Positions 53,705 to 63,884 of a stretch of 64,000 bases of DNA are shown piece after piece. The translations under genes and the position numbers were made by a program. The DNA is from Planctomycetaceae bacterium (GTDB lineage: Bacteria; Planctomycetota; Planctomycetia; Planctomycetales; Planctomycetaceae): positions 31,569 through 95,568 of the forward strand of contig JAJDEI010000299.1 of NCBI GenBank assembly GCA_029259845.1, written 5' to 3'. Positions within the stretch are counted from its first letter, which is position 1; each line of letters begins with the position of its first letter. Under the pieces are notes generated by a model. It worked only from the letters and a program-made list of their open reading frames with translations. It ran no database searches and had not been told where the DNA came from.

Positions 53705-55357
53705 TCAGCGAGGAACGGCCCCGATGAGCGATCCGTCCGGCTCAGAGGCGGTATCAAGACCGTTGGAGAAGGCGTTTGGGGAAGGCGAAGCTCCTGCTGA
53801 GCCGCGTTCTCGGGAGACGTTCGGATGTTGCCGCACTGCAGAAGCCTGACCCTCCGAATTCTGAAACAGCGTCTGAGCCTGTCGTTCGGCCGTCGCGTTG
53901 CGCGGCTCCGTCGTCAATTGCGATGTTTCCGGCTTGTGTCCATGCTGGTGCACGGGGACGCCGCGCTGCGCCAGTAACGCGGTGGCTGCGTGGTATCGTG
54001 ACGAAACCCCTGGCTGCGGGTACAAACCGCCACCCAGAATCAACACGGTCAGAATCAGCAGGGCGATCCGCTCCGAAAGCTTCGCCCGGAAAGGAATCGA
54101 AATGACGAGCCGCGTTCCGGTGAAGACGCGAAAATAGGCGTACAGAATGGCGATGCCGTTCAAGGCGGCCGTAATCACGACCGTCATCCCGATGAGCGGA
54201 TAGACGCCCACGGCACCTTCGATGAGCAGTTCCGTGCCGATGAATCCGATCGTCCCGGGAAATCCGATGGACGCCAGACCAGTCAGCAGGAACATGGCAG
54301 CCAGCGTGGGAGTATGCTCGTAAAGCCCATGAAACTGCGACAGCGAGACACGTCCCACGCGCGCCTCGATCGAACGCATCGTGAGGCCAAAACCGCCAAG
54401 CGACAAGCCGACGGAGAGCCACACGCACAAGGCACCGGTCAGACCGATCGGCGTCACCAGTTCCAGGCCAACCAGCACGAGCGAGGAATGGCTGAGGAAG
54501 AGATAGCAAAAGAATCTCCGCGCATCCGTTTCTGCCAGCGCCATCGCCGCCGCATAGACGGACGTTACCAACGACAGCACGGCGATACTTTGCAACGCCC
54601 ACGACGGTGCAATCGGGAGCACAAGCCGCATGATGGCATACGCGCCCGGCATCGGCGCGACAAACAACAGGGCCGTGCCGAACGTGGCCCGTTCAAACAG
54701 ATCCGTCATCCAGCAGTGCAACGGTGCGATGCCGCTGCGAATCAGCGCGGCGGCCGTGATCAGGGCCCCGGCGAACAAAGTCGTCCCCCCGGCCATTTCT
54801 GCGTTCGCGATCGCTTCATTCGGCAGCAGCCACCAACCGGCGACCAGTAATCCCACAAACAGGCTCATGTGGACCGAGTAGACGCGTGTCACCTCGTGAC
54901 GGCGTTTTCGCAGTTCGACCCACGGCGACAGCGTCCCCAGTGCGAGCAGTCCGATCAGCGTCCAGCCTTCCCGGCAACTGAAGGTCGCCAGCAAAACCGC
55001 CTCCGAGAACAATGTCCAGCCAAACGAGAAGCGGTTGACTTTCGTCTTGAGCGTCGAGAGCACCGTCATCAGATAGAGCAGCGAGGCAAGCGGCAACAGC
55101 GGAGCGCTCAATTCATCAATGACAAACACGTCCTGATGAAACAGGGCGGCAAACAGGTCCCCGTGGTCATGCGCCTCAAACGCATGCAGCGAGTTGAAAT
55201 CCAGCCACTCGCCAGTCGCGCACGCCATGGTGGCCAGACAGATCGCGATACACAGCTTTCGCGCCAGTTCGCGGTCACGCACCAATCCCATCAGGACCGC
55301 CCCCAGCACGGGGAGCACGATCGAGAATTCCATCCACGGCCAATGAAGTTCAGGCAT
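53705..55357 (-). CDS. NuoM/MrpD-like proton-translocating antiporter-type subunit
   Basis: The 550-residue membrane protein has 12 or more helices of the complex I antiporter family, ending in a Ser/Ala-rich tail of about 100 residues. Matches to the conserved core are visible: [59 protein letters not shown] and [20 protein letters not shown]. The TM7 lysine of NuoM (K-x-P-x-x-P-L-H-x-W) is Arg here ([12 protein letters not shown]), and the TM5 glutamate is not evident, so proton translocation might be altered. It is separated by 192 bases from the NuoL-like gene upstream. Confidence 0.82.
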   Translation of the reverse strand: MPELHWPWMEFSIVLPVLGAVLMGLVRDRELARKLCIAICLATMACATGEWLDFNSLHAFEAHDHGDLFAALFHQDVFVIDELSAPLLPLASLLYLMTVLSTLKTKVNRFSFGWTLFSEAVLLATFSCREGWTLIGLLALGTLSPWVELRKRRHEVTRVYSVHMSLFVGLLVAGWWLLPNEAIANAEMAGGTTLFAGALITAAALIRSGIAPLHCWMTDLFERATFGTALLFVAPMPGAYAIMRLVLPIAPSWALQSIAVLSLVTSVYAAAMALAETDARRFFCYLFLSHSSLVLVGLELVTPIGLTGALCVWLSVGLSLGGFGLTMRSIEARVGRVSLSQFHGLYEHTPTLAAMFLLTGLASIGFPGTIGFIGTELLIEGAVGVYPLIGMTVVITAALNGIAILYAYFRVFTGTRLVISIPFRAKLSERIALLILTVLILGGGLYPQPGVSSRYHAATALLAQRGVPVHQHGHKPETSQLTTEPRNATAERQAQTLFQNSEGQASAVRQHPNVSRERGSAGASPSPNAFSNGLDTASEPDGSLIGAVPR

Positions 55358-55549
55358 GGCACCGACTCCTCGAACCGCTGGTTCTCCACAGCCCGACGGA
55401 TGCCGACGGCAGCCCAGCGCGCGAGGCCAGTTCGCTCCACTTCCTCCGCGTCAGCCTTCGTGGCTGAGGCGACGCGATGCTGCGGCTCGTCTTGTGATCG
55501 CACAACAGTCGATCGAGTCGCAGGGGATGATTGGTTGTCACCGGTTGCC

Positions 55550-56941
55550 TCACGGATGGTCCTCCAACACAGCGGCGTGAGGTGTCGTATAGTCCGGCAG
55601 CGGAGACTTTCCGCCCGCCAAGAATCGCGTCCAACTCAGTTCCATGCGGCGGCACCAGCCAAAGACCAACAGGAACGGATGAATGACAAAGTTGTCGAGC
55701 ATCGAGTCGAGGAACCCGCGTTCCAGGCAGAAGCGAAACAACCAACGGCGGTCATTTTCCGAAATGGACCGATCCAAGGCGGTCGCCTGACGCGGGAGGT
55801 TCTGGCCGATTGCGTCTTCCAGCCGGTGATAGTCCTGAAGCAGTGACGGTGCCCGCAGCAGTTGCAGTGTCCGCATCAGTGCGTGGCCAATCATGTGGAT
55901 GAGGGCGATGTACCTCAGACCACAACCAATTTCGACAACGATAATCCCAACCTGTGTCAACGAGGCGAATGCCAAAGCGGTCTTGACGTCCGTTTGAACG
56001 CGCGTGGCGGCTGCTCCGAAGACGGCCGACACAAGGCCCAACGCGATGACCGCCAAGGACAACGGCAGTGACGTTTCAAGCAGCGGACTCACTCGCAACA
56101 GCAGGTAAGCACCCAGGTGGACCGACAACGCGCCATAGAACACGGCGCTTGACGGCGTGGGGCCTTCCATCGCTCGTGGCAGCCATCCCGAAAAGGGGAC
56201 CATCCCGGACTTGCCGGCGGCAGCCACCAGTAACAGCAGGCCGACGATCAGCGCGTAATTCGCGTCGATCGTTGCCGTGCCTTCCGGCCATGCGCCGGAA
56301 CCCATGAGGCCGTCAAAGTCACCGGCACCGGTCAGGTGGTGCAGCGTCAGAGCCGCGATCAAAAACGCAGCATCCGCGACGCGGTACACCGACCAGACAC
56401 GATGGCCGTTGCGAACGGGAACCTGCCGCTCGTGGAAAAACGCAACCAAAAGCGCTGACGACAGGCCGACCAGTTCCCAGCCAAAGAAGAGTGTTTCAAT
56501 CGTCCCGGCCAGTGACGAAACGACCATGCCGAGGAGAAACACCGCATAGAATAGGAAGAACCGGCGGTAACCCGGTTCGCGGTGCAGATACACCTTCGTG
56601 AACGAACCAATCGTTCCGCACAACACGAACGAGAGGATCGCGAAGGGAACGGACAGCCGGTCAAACACGAACTTCAGGTGGAAGTGAAAATGCTGTTCCT
56701 CAATGAGCACCCAGTTCCCGAACTCAATGGGAACGTGGCGCCGATCGTACGTCAGCATCAGCCCAAGCACGGACAATGCCGACAGCAATCCAAATGTGAC
56801 CGCAGCGTGCGTGAACCGTGCGGTTGAGCGTTCACTGATCCCGATCCCGAGCAGTGCCGCGCCGCCCAGGACAACCAGCAAGATCGCCGGACTGAAGACG
56901 ACCGCCATTCCCAGAAAACTGAATGCCGCATCAAGCGTCAT
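55550..56941 (-). CDS. dabB: NuoL/DabB-like proton-conducting membrane subunit
   Basis: The 463-residue membrane protein of the NuoL family shows the TM5 Glu in [21 protein letters not shown] and the TM7 Lys in [46 protein letters not shown]. It also has [22 protein letters not shown] (TM11-like) and a His in [16 protein letters not shown]. It lacks the long C-terminal lateral helix of NuoL, as do DabB proteins. Its start overlaps the dabA stop by 4 bases (56938-56941), the close coupling known for dabA/dabB pairs. Function inferred: the cation-coupled membrane half of an inorganic-carbon pump. Confidence 0.88.
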   Translation of the reverse strand: MTLDAAFSFLGMAVVFSPAILLVVLGGAALLGIGISERSTARFTHAAVTFGLLSALSVLGLMLTYDRRHVPIEFGNWVLIEEQHFHFHLKFVFDRLSVPFAILSFVLCGTIGSFTKVYLHREPGYRRFFLFYAVFLLGMVVSSLAGTIETLFFGWELVGLSSALLVAFFHERQVPVRNGHRVWSVYRVADAAFLIAALTLHHLTGAGDFDGLMGSGAWPEGTATIDANYALIVGLLLLVAAAGKSGMVPFSGWLPRAMEGPTPSSAVFYGALSVHLGAYLLLRVSPLLETSLPLSLAVIALGLVSAVFGAAATRVQTDVKTALAFASLTQVGIIVVEIGCGLRYIALIHMIGHALMRTLQLLRAPSLLQDYHRLEDAIGQNLPRQATALDRSISENDRRWLFRFCLERGFLDSMLDNFVIHPFLLVFGWCRRMELSWTRFLAGGKSPLPDYTTPHAAVLEDHP

Positions 56942-59900
56942 ATTCCGGAGCCTTTCTCGCCATAGACCATGACAGCTGTCTCCATGTCGGTTTCGGCGAG
57001 GGGGCGTGTTTGGTCTTCGTAACCGTCGGATGAGACGGTTTCGCGAATCGTGGCGAATCCCAAGTGCTCGCGCCGGCCTCGATACCAGTCCAACGAACTG
57101 GGCACGGTCGGCAGTTCGTCCGTCGTCGGTTCATACGGTTCAAAGCGTCCGTGGCGGAAGAGCGAGATTTCCGATGAGGCCGGATCCAGCAAGGCAAGCT
57201 GCACCCAGTCACCGCGGCACAGCCGTCCGATGCCCGCGTGCCGGTCCATAATGCCCAGCATCGCCGCGGGCGTGCTTTCAATGACAAACAGCAACCGCAT
57301 CGGTTCGTGGATCTCCACCATCTGCTGATACAGCCCGGTGCGCAGGTCGCTTGTGGCACCTTCCATCACGCCCAGCAACGACACAATGTTGTGCGGCAAC
57401 TTCGACCCCGAGCCGTACTTTACGTTGTCGACTCGCGAGAAATAGTATTCGAGATTGATGCCGGCACACACGGGAATGGCCGCCGCCAGAATCCGCAGGA
57501 GAATGGAAGCCTCCTCGTCGTCCATAGCGAACTCGTAAGACGTGAGGAACGCGCGGCGGTCGAGAAACAGCCCGCGCGACCACTCGCGACGGCCCACGAA
57601 ACACAGGGCGTCGGTGGCGTGATTGTATTCGGGCCGAACCTGCGACAGGTCTTCCGAACGCTGCTCGACGTGACGCAGTGCCTCCGCCGGGGTCGATTTG
57701 AGCGGCGCCGACTGGAACCGGCGGCAACGTTCGTGTGCGTTGCGCAATTGTGCCTCGTCCACCGTCCGCTTGATCTTCTCAAAGCTGCTGCGATGCGACG
57801 GCGGCAAACGGTCGAGATCGTACCAAACGACGCTGTCGTCGCAGGTGTTGTGATACGACCCCAGAAACGCCGTGTCGTTCGGGATGTCGATTTCTCGCCC
57901 CAGCAGCCGGGCGCGAACGCGCCAGTCATTGGCCATCTGGGCAAAGGCCCGAGCGTTTGGCCCGCCTCGTTTTCCGGCACAGGCGCCACAGTTGTATGCC
58001 GATTCGTGCGGATTGTTGACGCTGGATGACCCGTGGCCGGTGATCACCACCACCCGTGAGAATCCGTCCGTCAGTTCGATGTCGCGCAACAGCCGTTCAA
58101 CCAAATCGACCATCTCATCGATTGCATAGCCGATGTGGCCGTCTTCGGGCCCCGGGTCAGGTTTGTATCGCTCGAGTTGCAGCTGCGTGACTAGCGGAGG
58201 CTGCACGAACCGTCCGAAACGACGCCGGATCTGCGAGGTCAACCGGGGAAACAGCACGCGCGCCACGAGGGGGAATGCCGCCAGCGACCCGAGTAGCGCG
58301 GTGAAAATCCCTCCCACAAAAGTACGGCTGCGAGAATGAATCTGATGCGTGAAACGGCCGAGCGCGCGCCTCGCTTCGGCCCGTCGCCGGTGCTCGCCTC
58401 CGAACGTGTAGCCGACGTCTTCCTTCACAAAATGCTCTGGTGTGATGATCGCCGGGCACAGCGGCTTGTAGTGCGCGTCGGCCGCTCCCTGGTAGTTCAT
58501 GGCGACCGCAAAAAATCCTGCGGCTCCAAATGTTTCGCACGCCGGATCGATCTCTTCCAAATGGCGACGGAACGACTCCTCCCGGTCATCAATGCAGCAC
58601 ATAATCTGAAACGATGGCCGTGCGGTCGGCTGCGGCTGTTCGCGCCGTCGGCGGGCATGCTCCGCCAAGGCGTCCAGCGTCGCGTTGCGGTACTTCCGCT
58701 CGTAAGCCTGGTGGAAGATCCGGCGCCGATGCAGTTCATCGAACTGCTCGATCTCAGAAAGCAGCCGGCGAAAGTCGGCGGATCTCAGTTTTTGCAGCTC
58801 ATGAGGCGGCCAGCCGAGCGACTGTGCGACCTGAAAAATCTGAAACGTCTGTTGGAATCGCGTGTCGTTCGATTCCTGGTGCTGATTCCAGGCGTCCTCA
58901 GCGAGGTGATTGAGCGGCCCGTTGAAATTGAGGCGTTCGCGGGCCACGTATTCGGCTGCGAGCCGGTCGAGCAGCAGACGAATCGCGAGGAATTCGGCCA
59001 ACGTGCCTTTCTGAACAGGACGGTCGACCCAATCCGCCGCCGATTCCAGTTGCCAGATCATCCCCGCCCAGCCACCGAGTGCCAGCAGCGACTGAATCAC
59101 GTACGCTCCACGGTCGCTGCCGGTGACCCCCAGAATCGTCAGCGATTCGTCAATGGAGTCCAGCGGACTTGTCTGAGCATGGGTGAGCTTGCGGAGTTCC
59201 TTGTGGAGCCCGTGCAACCAGCGATCCCCCAACCGGCTCCGCTGGCCGTAAATGGCCGCAAACGATTGGAAAAATCCCGCCTCGCGGTCCGGAAGCTCCC
59301 AGTCTGCGTACCCCTGATCCAGAAACGCCGCACAGAACCGAATAAGTGTTTCGTGGACGTAACGGTCCGTGTCGTCGCCAGTGACCTCCAGGAGGATGTC
59401 GCGGACCCGCACGGGGCGTGCGTCTCGCGTTGCGCCGCTTTCTGCCATTACGCCATCACGGCAGATGCGCCACAGGTATCGCAGCGTGAACTCCTCCCAG
59501 CGTTCTTCCCGCCAGCCTTGGGGGTGACCGTGCCCAAAATCACGCAGAACCGCCGCGAGTGCATCCTCTTCGCTTCCCTCCGGCGGTGTTGCAGCCGGGC
59601 CGGACGACAGCACAAAATGCTCCGTCTTTTCCAGCACCTGTTCGCGCACCAGCGACGACACTTCCGGCCGAAAACGGCTGAGCGCGTCCGTTTCGGCGAT
59701 AACCCAGCGCAGCTCCGCTTCCGGCCCGGTTCGCAACGGGTGCATCAGCATCGCCAGCCGTAGATCAAACCGCGTGTCCAGCCATTCGAACAAATCGATT
59801 CCGTTGGACGCAATATCTTCCTGGATGGCCACCCTGAGATCGGAAATCCGGATACGTCCGGTATCCAGCATGTCCCGATATTCCTGCTCGGAAAGATACG

Positions 59901-60180
59901 GTTCCGCCCCATAGGTCTCGTACGCCAAACGGACCGCTTCGTGAAACGGATGGTCCTCGAATGCATGCAGCGTGTTGTGATGCACAAAGACTTCGATAGG
60001 CCCTTGCGCCGGCAACAGGTGTACCGCGTGCTCGATAATGTGCCGCAATCCGTGCGTCTCCACGTCAACCGCTGGCTCGGTTTGTTCCTCAGTTGCGGAC
60101 GCCATGACGTCGACTGGCCCAAGTGCATTCAGTTGATGAGAAACAGCAGCGGAAGCCGGCAAACTGGCAGGAGGCTGCAT
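56938..60180 (-). CDS. dabA: Inorganic-carbon transporter subunit DabA (DUF2309)
   Basis: Large cytoplasmic protein (about 1,080 residues) that in characterised DAB systems hydrates CO2 to bicarbonate with a beta-carbonic-anhydrase-like site. The four putative zinc/catalytic residues are visible: Cys and Asp in MCCIDDREE (C-x-D) and His and Cys in [24 protein letters not shown], with a spacing of 15 between them, as in Halothiobacillus Dab[18 protein letters not shown] near the N-terminus is another DUF2309 hallmark. The exact start is uncertain: a GTG at 60219, the ATG at 60180 used here, or an ATG at 60105. Its stop overlaps dabB by 4 bases. Confidence 0.93.
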   Translation of the reverse strand: MQPPASLPASAAVSHQLNALGPVDVMASATEEQTEPAVDVETHGLRHIIEHAVHLLPAQGPIEVFVHHNTLHAFEDHPFHEAVRLAYETYGAEPYLSEQEYRDMLDTGRIRISDLRVAIQEDIASNGIDLFEWLDTRFDLRLAMLMHPLRTGPEAELRWVIAETDALSRFRPEVSSLVREQVLEKTEHFVLSSGPAATPPEGSEEDALAAVLRDFGHGHPQGWREERWEEFTLRYLWRICRDGVMAESGATRDARPVRVRDILLEVTGDDTDRYVHETLIRFCAAFLDQGYADWELPDREAGFFQSFAAIYGQRSRLGDRWLHGLHKELRKLTHAQTSPLDSIDESLTILGVTGSDRGAYVIQSLLALGGWAGMIWQLESAADWVDRPVQKGTLAEFLAIRLLLDRLAAEYVARERLNFNGPLNHLAEDAWNQHQESNDTRFQQTFQIFQVAQSLGWPPHELQKLRSADFRRLLSEIEQFDELHRRRIFHQAYERKYRNATLDALAEHARRRREQPQPTARPSFQIMCCIDDREESFRRHLEEIDPACETFGAAGFFAVAMNYQGAADAHYKPLCPAIITPEHFVKEDVGYTFGGEHRRRAEARRALGRFTHQIHSRSRTFVGGIFTALLGSLAAFPLVARVLFPRLTSQIRRRFGRFVQPPLVTQLQLERYKPDPGPEDGHIGYAIDEMVDLVERLLRDIELTDGFSRVVVITGHGSSSVNNPHESAYNCGACAGKRGGPNARAFAQMANDWRVRARLLGREIDIPNDTAFLGSYHNTCDDSVVWYDLDRLPPSHRSSFEKIKRTVDEAQLRNAHERCRRFQSAPLKSTPAEALRHVEQRSEDLSQVRPEYNHATDALCFVGRREWSRGLFLDRRAFLTSYEFAMDDEEASILLRILAAAIPVCAGINLEYYFSRVDNVKYGSGSKLPHNIVSLLGVMEGATSDLRTGLYQQMVEIHEPMRLLFVIESTPAAMLGIMDRHAGIGRLCRGDWVQLALLDPASSEISLFRHGRFEPYEPTTDELPTVPSSLDWYRGRREHLGFATIRETVSSDGYEDQTRPLAETDMETAVMVYGEKGSGI

Positions 60181-60717
60181 GGGAGCTGTCGCATCATACC
60201 GTCGCCCGCCGCTCGCCACGGACGTTGGAAAGACTCGACACAGGGTGTCACCGCTGTACCATGAGTCCGAGAATCCAGTCCGTCAACGAGTTAGGCCACG
60301 TCTGGCACAGCCGTGCGAGACGTTTGGCGACGGGCTGTGCACCGGAGACGCTTCCCACAACGCAACGACCGTGCCAGACGACGAAAGATCGAGCCGGGCG
60401 CGACATCTGAGTGTTCAATGCGATGAAACTCAGTGCACCAGGCGAGTGCTTGCTACGCCTGCAAATCGGGGGAACCACCCACCTGCAAGGTTCTGCACGC
60501 CCAATGCAAGTGTCTGCACGCTCCTGGTTTGCGGGACGCAGTGACACGAAATCTCGCCGCTCCGTTGGACGAAAGCATTCGCCTGACGATCAAGCCAATT
60601 CCGAAACGAACGTTGGCATCACCCGCAACAACTCCCCCAACAACGGAGGCGGGACAACCTGCGACGAAGCTCGCGACGCAGCGCCGGACTCGCGGGCATG
60701 CGGACTCGGAATGGGCG
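60181..60717. other. Gap between the NuoB-like gene and dabA, with a 17-bp direct repeat
   Basis: About 540 bases separate the ferredoxin-NuoB gene (upstream) from dabA on the minus strand. The direct repeat TGCAAGxxTCTGCACGC occurs at 60484-60500 and 60505-60521, a 21-bp period (two helix turns), 300-340 bases before dabA. This could be a regulator-binding site for a separate dabA promoter. No gene is seen. Confidence 0.5.
60484..60521. promoter_or_regulatory. Candidate operator: 17-bp direct repeat at 21-bp period
   Basis: Two copies of TGCAAGNNTCTGCACGC, differing only at the two N positions, are separated by 4 bases so that they lie on the same face of the helix. The position upstream of dabA suggests regulatory use, but the binding protein is unknown. 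Confidence 0.45.
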
Positions 60718-61503
60718 TCATTTTCCGGCCAGTGGTTGCGAGCCGTCTTCGATCCGACCGAGCAGTCTCAACAGGCCGTCCAGAATCGTCATCGGATGCG
60801 GCGGACAACCGGGGATGTAGAGATCGACCGGGACAACTCCATCCACTCCGTTGTTTTGCACGGGGTTGTCAACGAAGGGGCCTCCGCTGATCGCGCAGGC
60901 GCCGACGGCGATGACGATTTTGGGGGCGGGAATCGCGTTGTAGGTTTTTTTTAGCGCGAGTTTCATGTTGTCGGTCACCGGGCCGGTGATAATCAGACCA
61001 TCAGCGTGCCGGGGCGAGGCGACGAGATGAATGCCGAAACGGCCGAGGTCGAACACGATTGTCCCCAACACATTGATGTCCGCCTCACACGCGTTGCAGC
61101 CGCCCGCGCTGACCTGACGGAGTTGCAGGGAGTGGCCGAACAGTTTGCGGGACTTTTCATCGAGTGAGTCGGCCAGCCGCAGGGCTTCGCCGTCAAGCAC
61201 GAGGTCTTCCCGCGTGCGGACCGCCTGCCGGAAGTCCTGCGTGTATTCGATCGCTTCCTCGGGACAGGCGTCGATGCAGTCTGTGCAGAACAAGCACCGG
61301 CCGAGATCCAGCTTCATCGATCCATTGACGGTAATCGCGTCGGTCGGGCAAGCCTCCGCGCACTCTCGGCAACCCTCCGGGCATTTCGATGCGTCGATCA
61401 CCGGCAACCCGCGATAGCGGTCGGGCAACTTGGGCGGATCGCCGTCCGGCCACGCCATCGTGCGATGTCCCTGGGAGTGTCGTTCGTAAAGAACTTTCAG
61501 CAT
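60718..61503 (-). CDS. Ferredoxin-NuoB fusion (HyfI/HycG-like small subunit)
   Basis: The 261-residue protein joins an N-terminal 2[4Fe-4S] ferredoxin domain (first cluster C41, C45, C48, C52 in CPEGCRECAEAC, with an unusual C-x3-C start; second cluster C70, C73, C76, C80) to a NuoB/[NiFe]-hydrogenase small-subunit-like domain. The latter has the N2-cluster ligands C136 and C139 (GGCNACEAD), C203 (GACAISGGPF) and C233 (PGCPPHP). In formate hydrogenlyase the two are separate proteins (HycF and HycG). It would pass electrons from a soluble donor to the quinone or proton-pump site. Confidence 0.92.
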   Translation of the reverse strand: MLKVLYERHSQGHRTMAWPDGDPPKLPDRYRGLPVIDASKCPEGCRECAEACPTDAITVNGSMKLDLGRCLFCTDCIDACPEEAIEYTQDFRQAVRTREDLVLDGEALRLADSLDEKSRKLFGHSLQLRQVSAGGCNACEADINVLGTIVFDLGRFGIHLVASPRHADGLIITGPVTDNMKLALKKTYNAIPAPKIVIAVGACAISGGPFVDNPVQNNGVDGVVPVDLYIPGCPPHPMTILDGLLRLLGRIEDGSQPLAGK

Positions 61504-61578
61504 GGAAGGGAATCCCTCGGTGAGGGTCGAAAGCCAAACAATGGAAGATCCCTGCGTCGGAAGCCTTGAACCCCCGAC

Positions 61579-63120
61579 TTACAAATCATGGCCGCAATAA
61601 CTCAGGTTGAAGCTCTTGTTGTTCACCGGGAAATCGGAAATCTCCTGGTTCCGCAGCGCCATTGCGAGGCCAATCCAATTGTGGAAACTCGGATCGACCA
61701 CCTTGTAGTGTGAGAACCGGCCGTCCGAATCGGTAAGGGCGACATGGCAAATCTCCCCTCGCCAACCTTCCGTGACAGACACAATGAGCGAGTCGGGCCG
61801 GAGCGGACCGGCATCCCGCTGAATATCCGTTCCGGGCAGGGATCGAAGTTGATCCCGGATAAAGCGGACGGACCGCTGGATTTCCAGCCACCGGACATAC
61901 GCGCGGGCAAAGACGTCGCCCGTGTGCCAGGTCGATACAGGAATCTGATGGAAGCGGTAGATTCCAAACGGAAAGTCACGCCGCGCGTCGCGGTCGATTC
62001 CACAGGCGCGACCCGCCATTCCCACCAGACCCAGGTCATCGGCCACGTGCCTCGGGACTTCGCCACAGTCTTCGAATCGTGCCATCACGGTGGGAGTGTT
62101 CCACAGCAGGTTGGCCGCTCCGGAGACATCACGAAACGCAGATTCGACACGACGTTGCAACTCATGGGCCATTGAGGCGTCAATATCGAACCGCACGCCG
62201 CCCGGCCGAACGAGCGACCGCCCGAACCGGTTGCCGCAAATCAGAGCGGTCGCGTTGAGCCAGTCGCCGCGGAGACGTCCGCAGAAGGAAGCGGTCGGCA
62301 AAAAGCCGATATCCTGCGCGAGTGCGCCCAGGTCGCCGGTGTGATTCGCCAGACGTTCCAGTTCCATCGCGATGCCGCGAATGGCATGCGCGCGCAGCGG
62401 TGCTTCAACGTCGGCAAGCCCCTCCCGGATCTGGCAATAGGCGGTCCCGTGTCCGACCGACGTATCGCCCGCCAGCGTTTCCATGAAATGCAACGACCGC
62501 TTATCCGGGCCGCCGATCAGTTGCCGCTCGATTCCGCGATGTTGAAAACCGAGTTCAATTTCCAGTGAGAACACGTTCTCACCGTGACACTGAAAGCGAA
62601 AATGGCCGGGTTCAATCACGCCGGCATGCACGGGTCCCACGGCCACTTCGTGAACCTCTTCCCCCCGCACTTTGAAGTAGTCCGTACCGGCCGGCTGCAC
62701 ACCCGGAAGAACCTCATCGTCGGGGGAACGGCCCCAGGCATCGCGGCCATCGGCGTAGGATCGGTGGAACCGGATTGGTTTGAGCCACGGATGCCCTTCC
62801 GGCACAACGCCCCATTGTTCGGCGATTTCTCGCTCAAACCAGTGTGCCTGAGGCGTGTTCACCGTCAACGACGGGTAACGGTCACCCACGTCGGCCGCCA
62901 TCACCGTGAAAAGCCCCGCGGTGGCACGATTGGTGACCGCATACAAACGAACCGACAGGTCCGACCGCGGCACGCCGAACAAGGCCGACAGCCCGCTACT
63001 GTTCCCTTGGAGCTGTTCGACGAGTTGTTCGGCAAAGGCGTCGAAGGGCAGCACCGGCACATCGGCCAGAGGCAGCGGGCAGCCGTTGGTCGTCGTGAGT
63101 TGCTCGGCAACCTGTGTCAT
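61579..63120 (-). CDS. NuoC/NuoD-like (HycE-type) large subunit without NiFe ligands
   Basis: The 513-residue protein has an N-terminal NuoC-like (30 kDa) domain and a NuoD/HycE-like domain (VAVGPVHAGVIEPGHFRFQCHGENVFSLEIELGFQHRGIERQLIG). In true [NiFe] hydrogenases the L1 motif is RxCGxC and the C-terminal L2 motif DPCxxC; here the corresponding segments are METLAGDTSVGHGTAYC and SFNLSYCGHDL, with no paired Cys. It is therefore complex I- or Ehr-like rather than a hydrogenase. Its start overlaps the EIIA-HTH gene stop by 4 bases. It pairs with the NuoB-fusion protein encoded 75 bases downstream. Confidence 0.9.
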   Translation of the reverse strand: MTQVAEQLTTTNGCPLPLADVPVLPFDAFAEQLVEQLQGNSSGLSALFGVPRSDLSVRLYAVTNRATAGLFTVMAADVGDRYPSLTVNTPQAHWFEREIAEQWGVVPEGHPWLKPIRFHRSYADGRDAWGRSPDDEVLPGVQPAGTDYFKVRGEEVHEVAVGPVHAGVIEPGHFRFQCHGENVFSLEIELGFQHRGIERQLIGGPDKRSLHFMETLAGDTSVGHGTAYCQIREGLADVEAPLRAHAIRGIAMELERLANHTGDLGALAQDIGFLPTASFCGRLRGDWLNATALICGNRFGRSLVRPGGVRFDIDASMAHELQRRVESAFRDVSGAANLLWNTPTVMARFEDCGEVPRHVADDLGLVGMAGRACGIDRDARRDFPFGIYRFHQIPVSTWHTGDVFARAYVRWLEIQRSVRFIRDQLRSLPGTDIQRDAGPLRPDSLIVSVTEGWRGEICHVALTDSDGRFSHYKVVDPSFHNWIGLAMALRNQEISDFPVNNKSFNLSYCGHDL

Positions 63121-63824
63121 TGCGCGCCGGTCCCCAGGTCTTCGTCTTCATGAAATTGCCGGCCGGCCTCGCGCAGAATATTGAACAGATCTTCGCCCGC
63201 CAACTTCTTTTGGAAGGACTCTCGCACGGCGCCGACCTGAAGTAATGCCCCCAGTCGGGCGAGCAATTGCAGGTGGTCGTGAGACGTCGGGCAGATCATC
63301 AGGAATAGCGTGTCGACTGGCTTGCCGTCCGGAGCCGGCATCTCCAGCGGTTCACTGAGATAGACAAGGCGGACCAAGGGATCGGGAACGGTGAGCAAAA
63401 CCGGCTGGCGAGGATGAGGGATCGCCATTCCCTGTCCGATGGCCGTGCAGCCGATTTGTTCCCGGGCCAGAAACAGCTCCAGCAAAGTTTCCGGCCCCAT
63501 CAATGAAGGAAGCGGTAATCCGTCGAGGGCAGTGCCGAGCACCGTTCTCAGATCGTTGCCGGCGACATTCGAGAGCACCCCGCCCCTCTCAAGCGCTTCT
63601 GTCAAATGCGTCCCGGCCCGCGACAGGTCGCCGTTCACTGTCCTGTAGATGGACGACGAGAATTCACGTTTCTGCAGCGCGGCCCATTCCAGAAGATCAG
63701 GGCGATGAAACCGGTACTGGTCGGACACCAGTTCCGACGGCAAATTCGCGGTGTTGATCCAGTCGATGACCTGGTTCTCGGAAACGCCAAAGATTCCAGC
63801 GACATCTTTGAGGGCGAGTTCCAT
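63117..63824 (-). CDS. PTS EIIA-type (PtsN-like) protein with N-terminal HTH
   Basis: The 235-residue protein has an excisionase/MerR-like helix-turn-helix at 1-50 (LKDVAGIFGVSENQVIDWINTANLP) and, after a linker, a PTS EIIA (fructose/mannitol/nitrogen type) domain with the phosphorylatable His137 in IGQGMAIPHPRQP. Phosphotransfer would alter DNA binding or partner interaction. The gene lies first in the operon and overlaps the NuoCD-like gene by 4 bases, so it is likely the sensor-regulator of the carbon/redox cluster, linking it to carbon or nitrogen status. No PTS permease is in the window. Confidence 0.9.
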   Translation of the reverse strand: MELALKDVAGIFGVSENQVIDWINTANLPSELVSDQYRFHRPDLLEWAALQKREFSSSIYRTVNGDLSRAGTHLTEALERGGVLSNVAGNDLRTVLGTALDGLPLPSLMGPETLLELFLAREQIGCTAIGQGMAIPHPRQPVLLTVPDPLVRLVYLSEPLEMPAPDGKPVDTLFLMICPTSHDHLQLLARLGALLQVGAVRESFQKKLAGEDLFNILREAGRQFHEDEDLGTGAQ

Positions 63825-63884
63825 AGCAATCGTTCCGCTGGCGAGCCCGGGGTGTCTCGCACAAGGAATGCGGAGACAACGTAA

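Noticed and set aside
58336..59763. 475-residue plus-strand ORF
   Set aside because: Opposite dabA; a shadow frame.
60718..63120. A working [NiFe] hydrogenase
   Set aside because: The large subunit has no CxxC pairs for nickel and no maturation genes are nearby.
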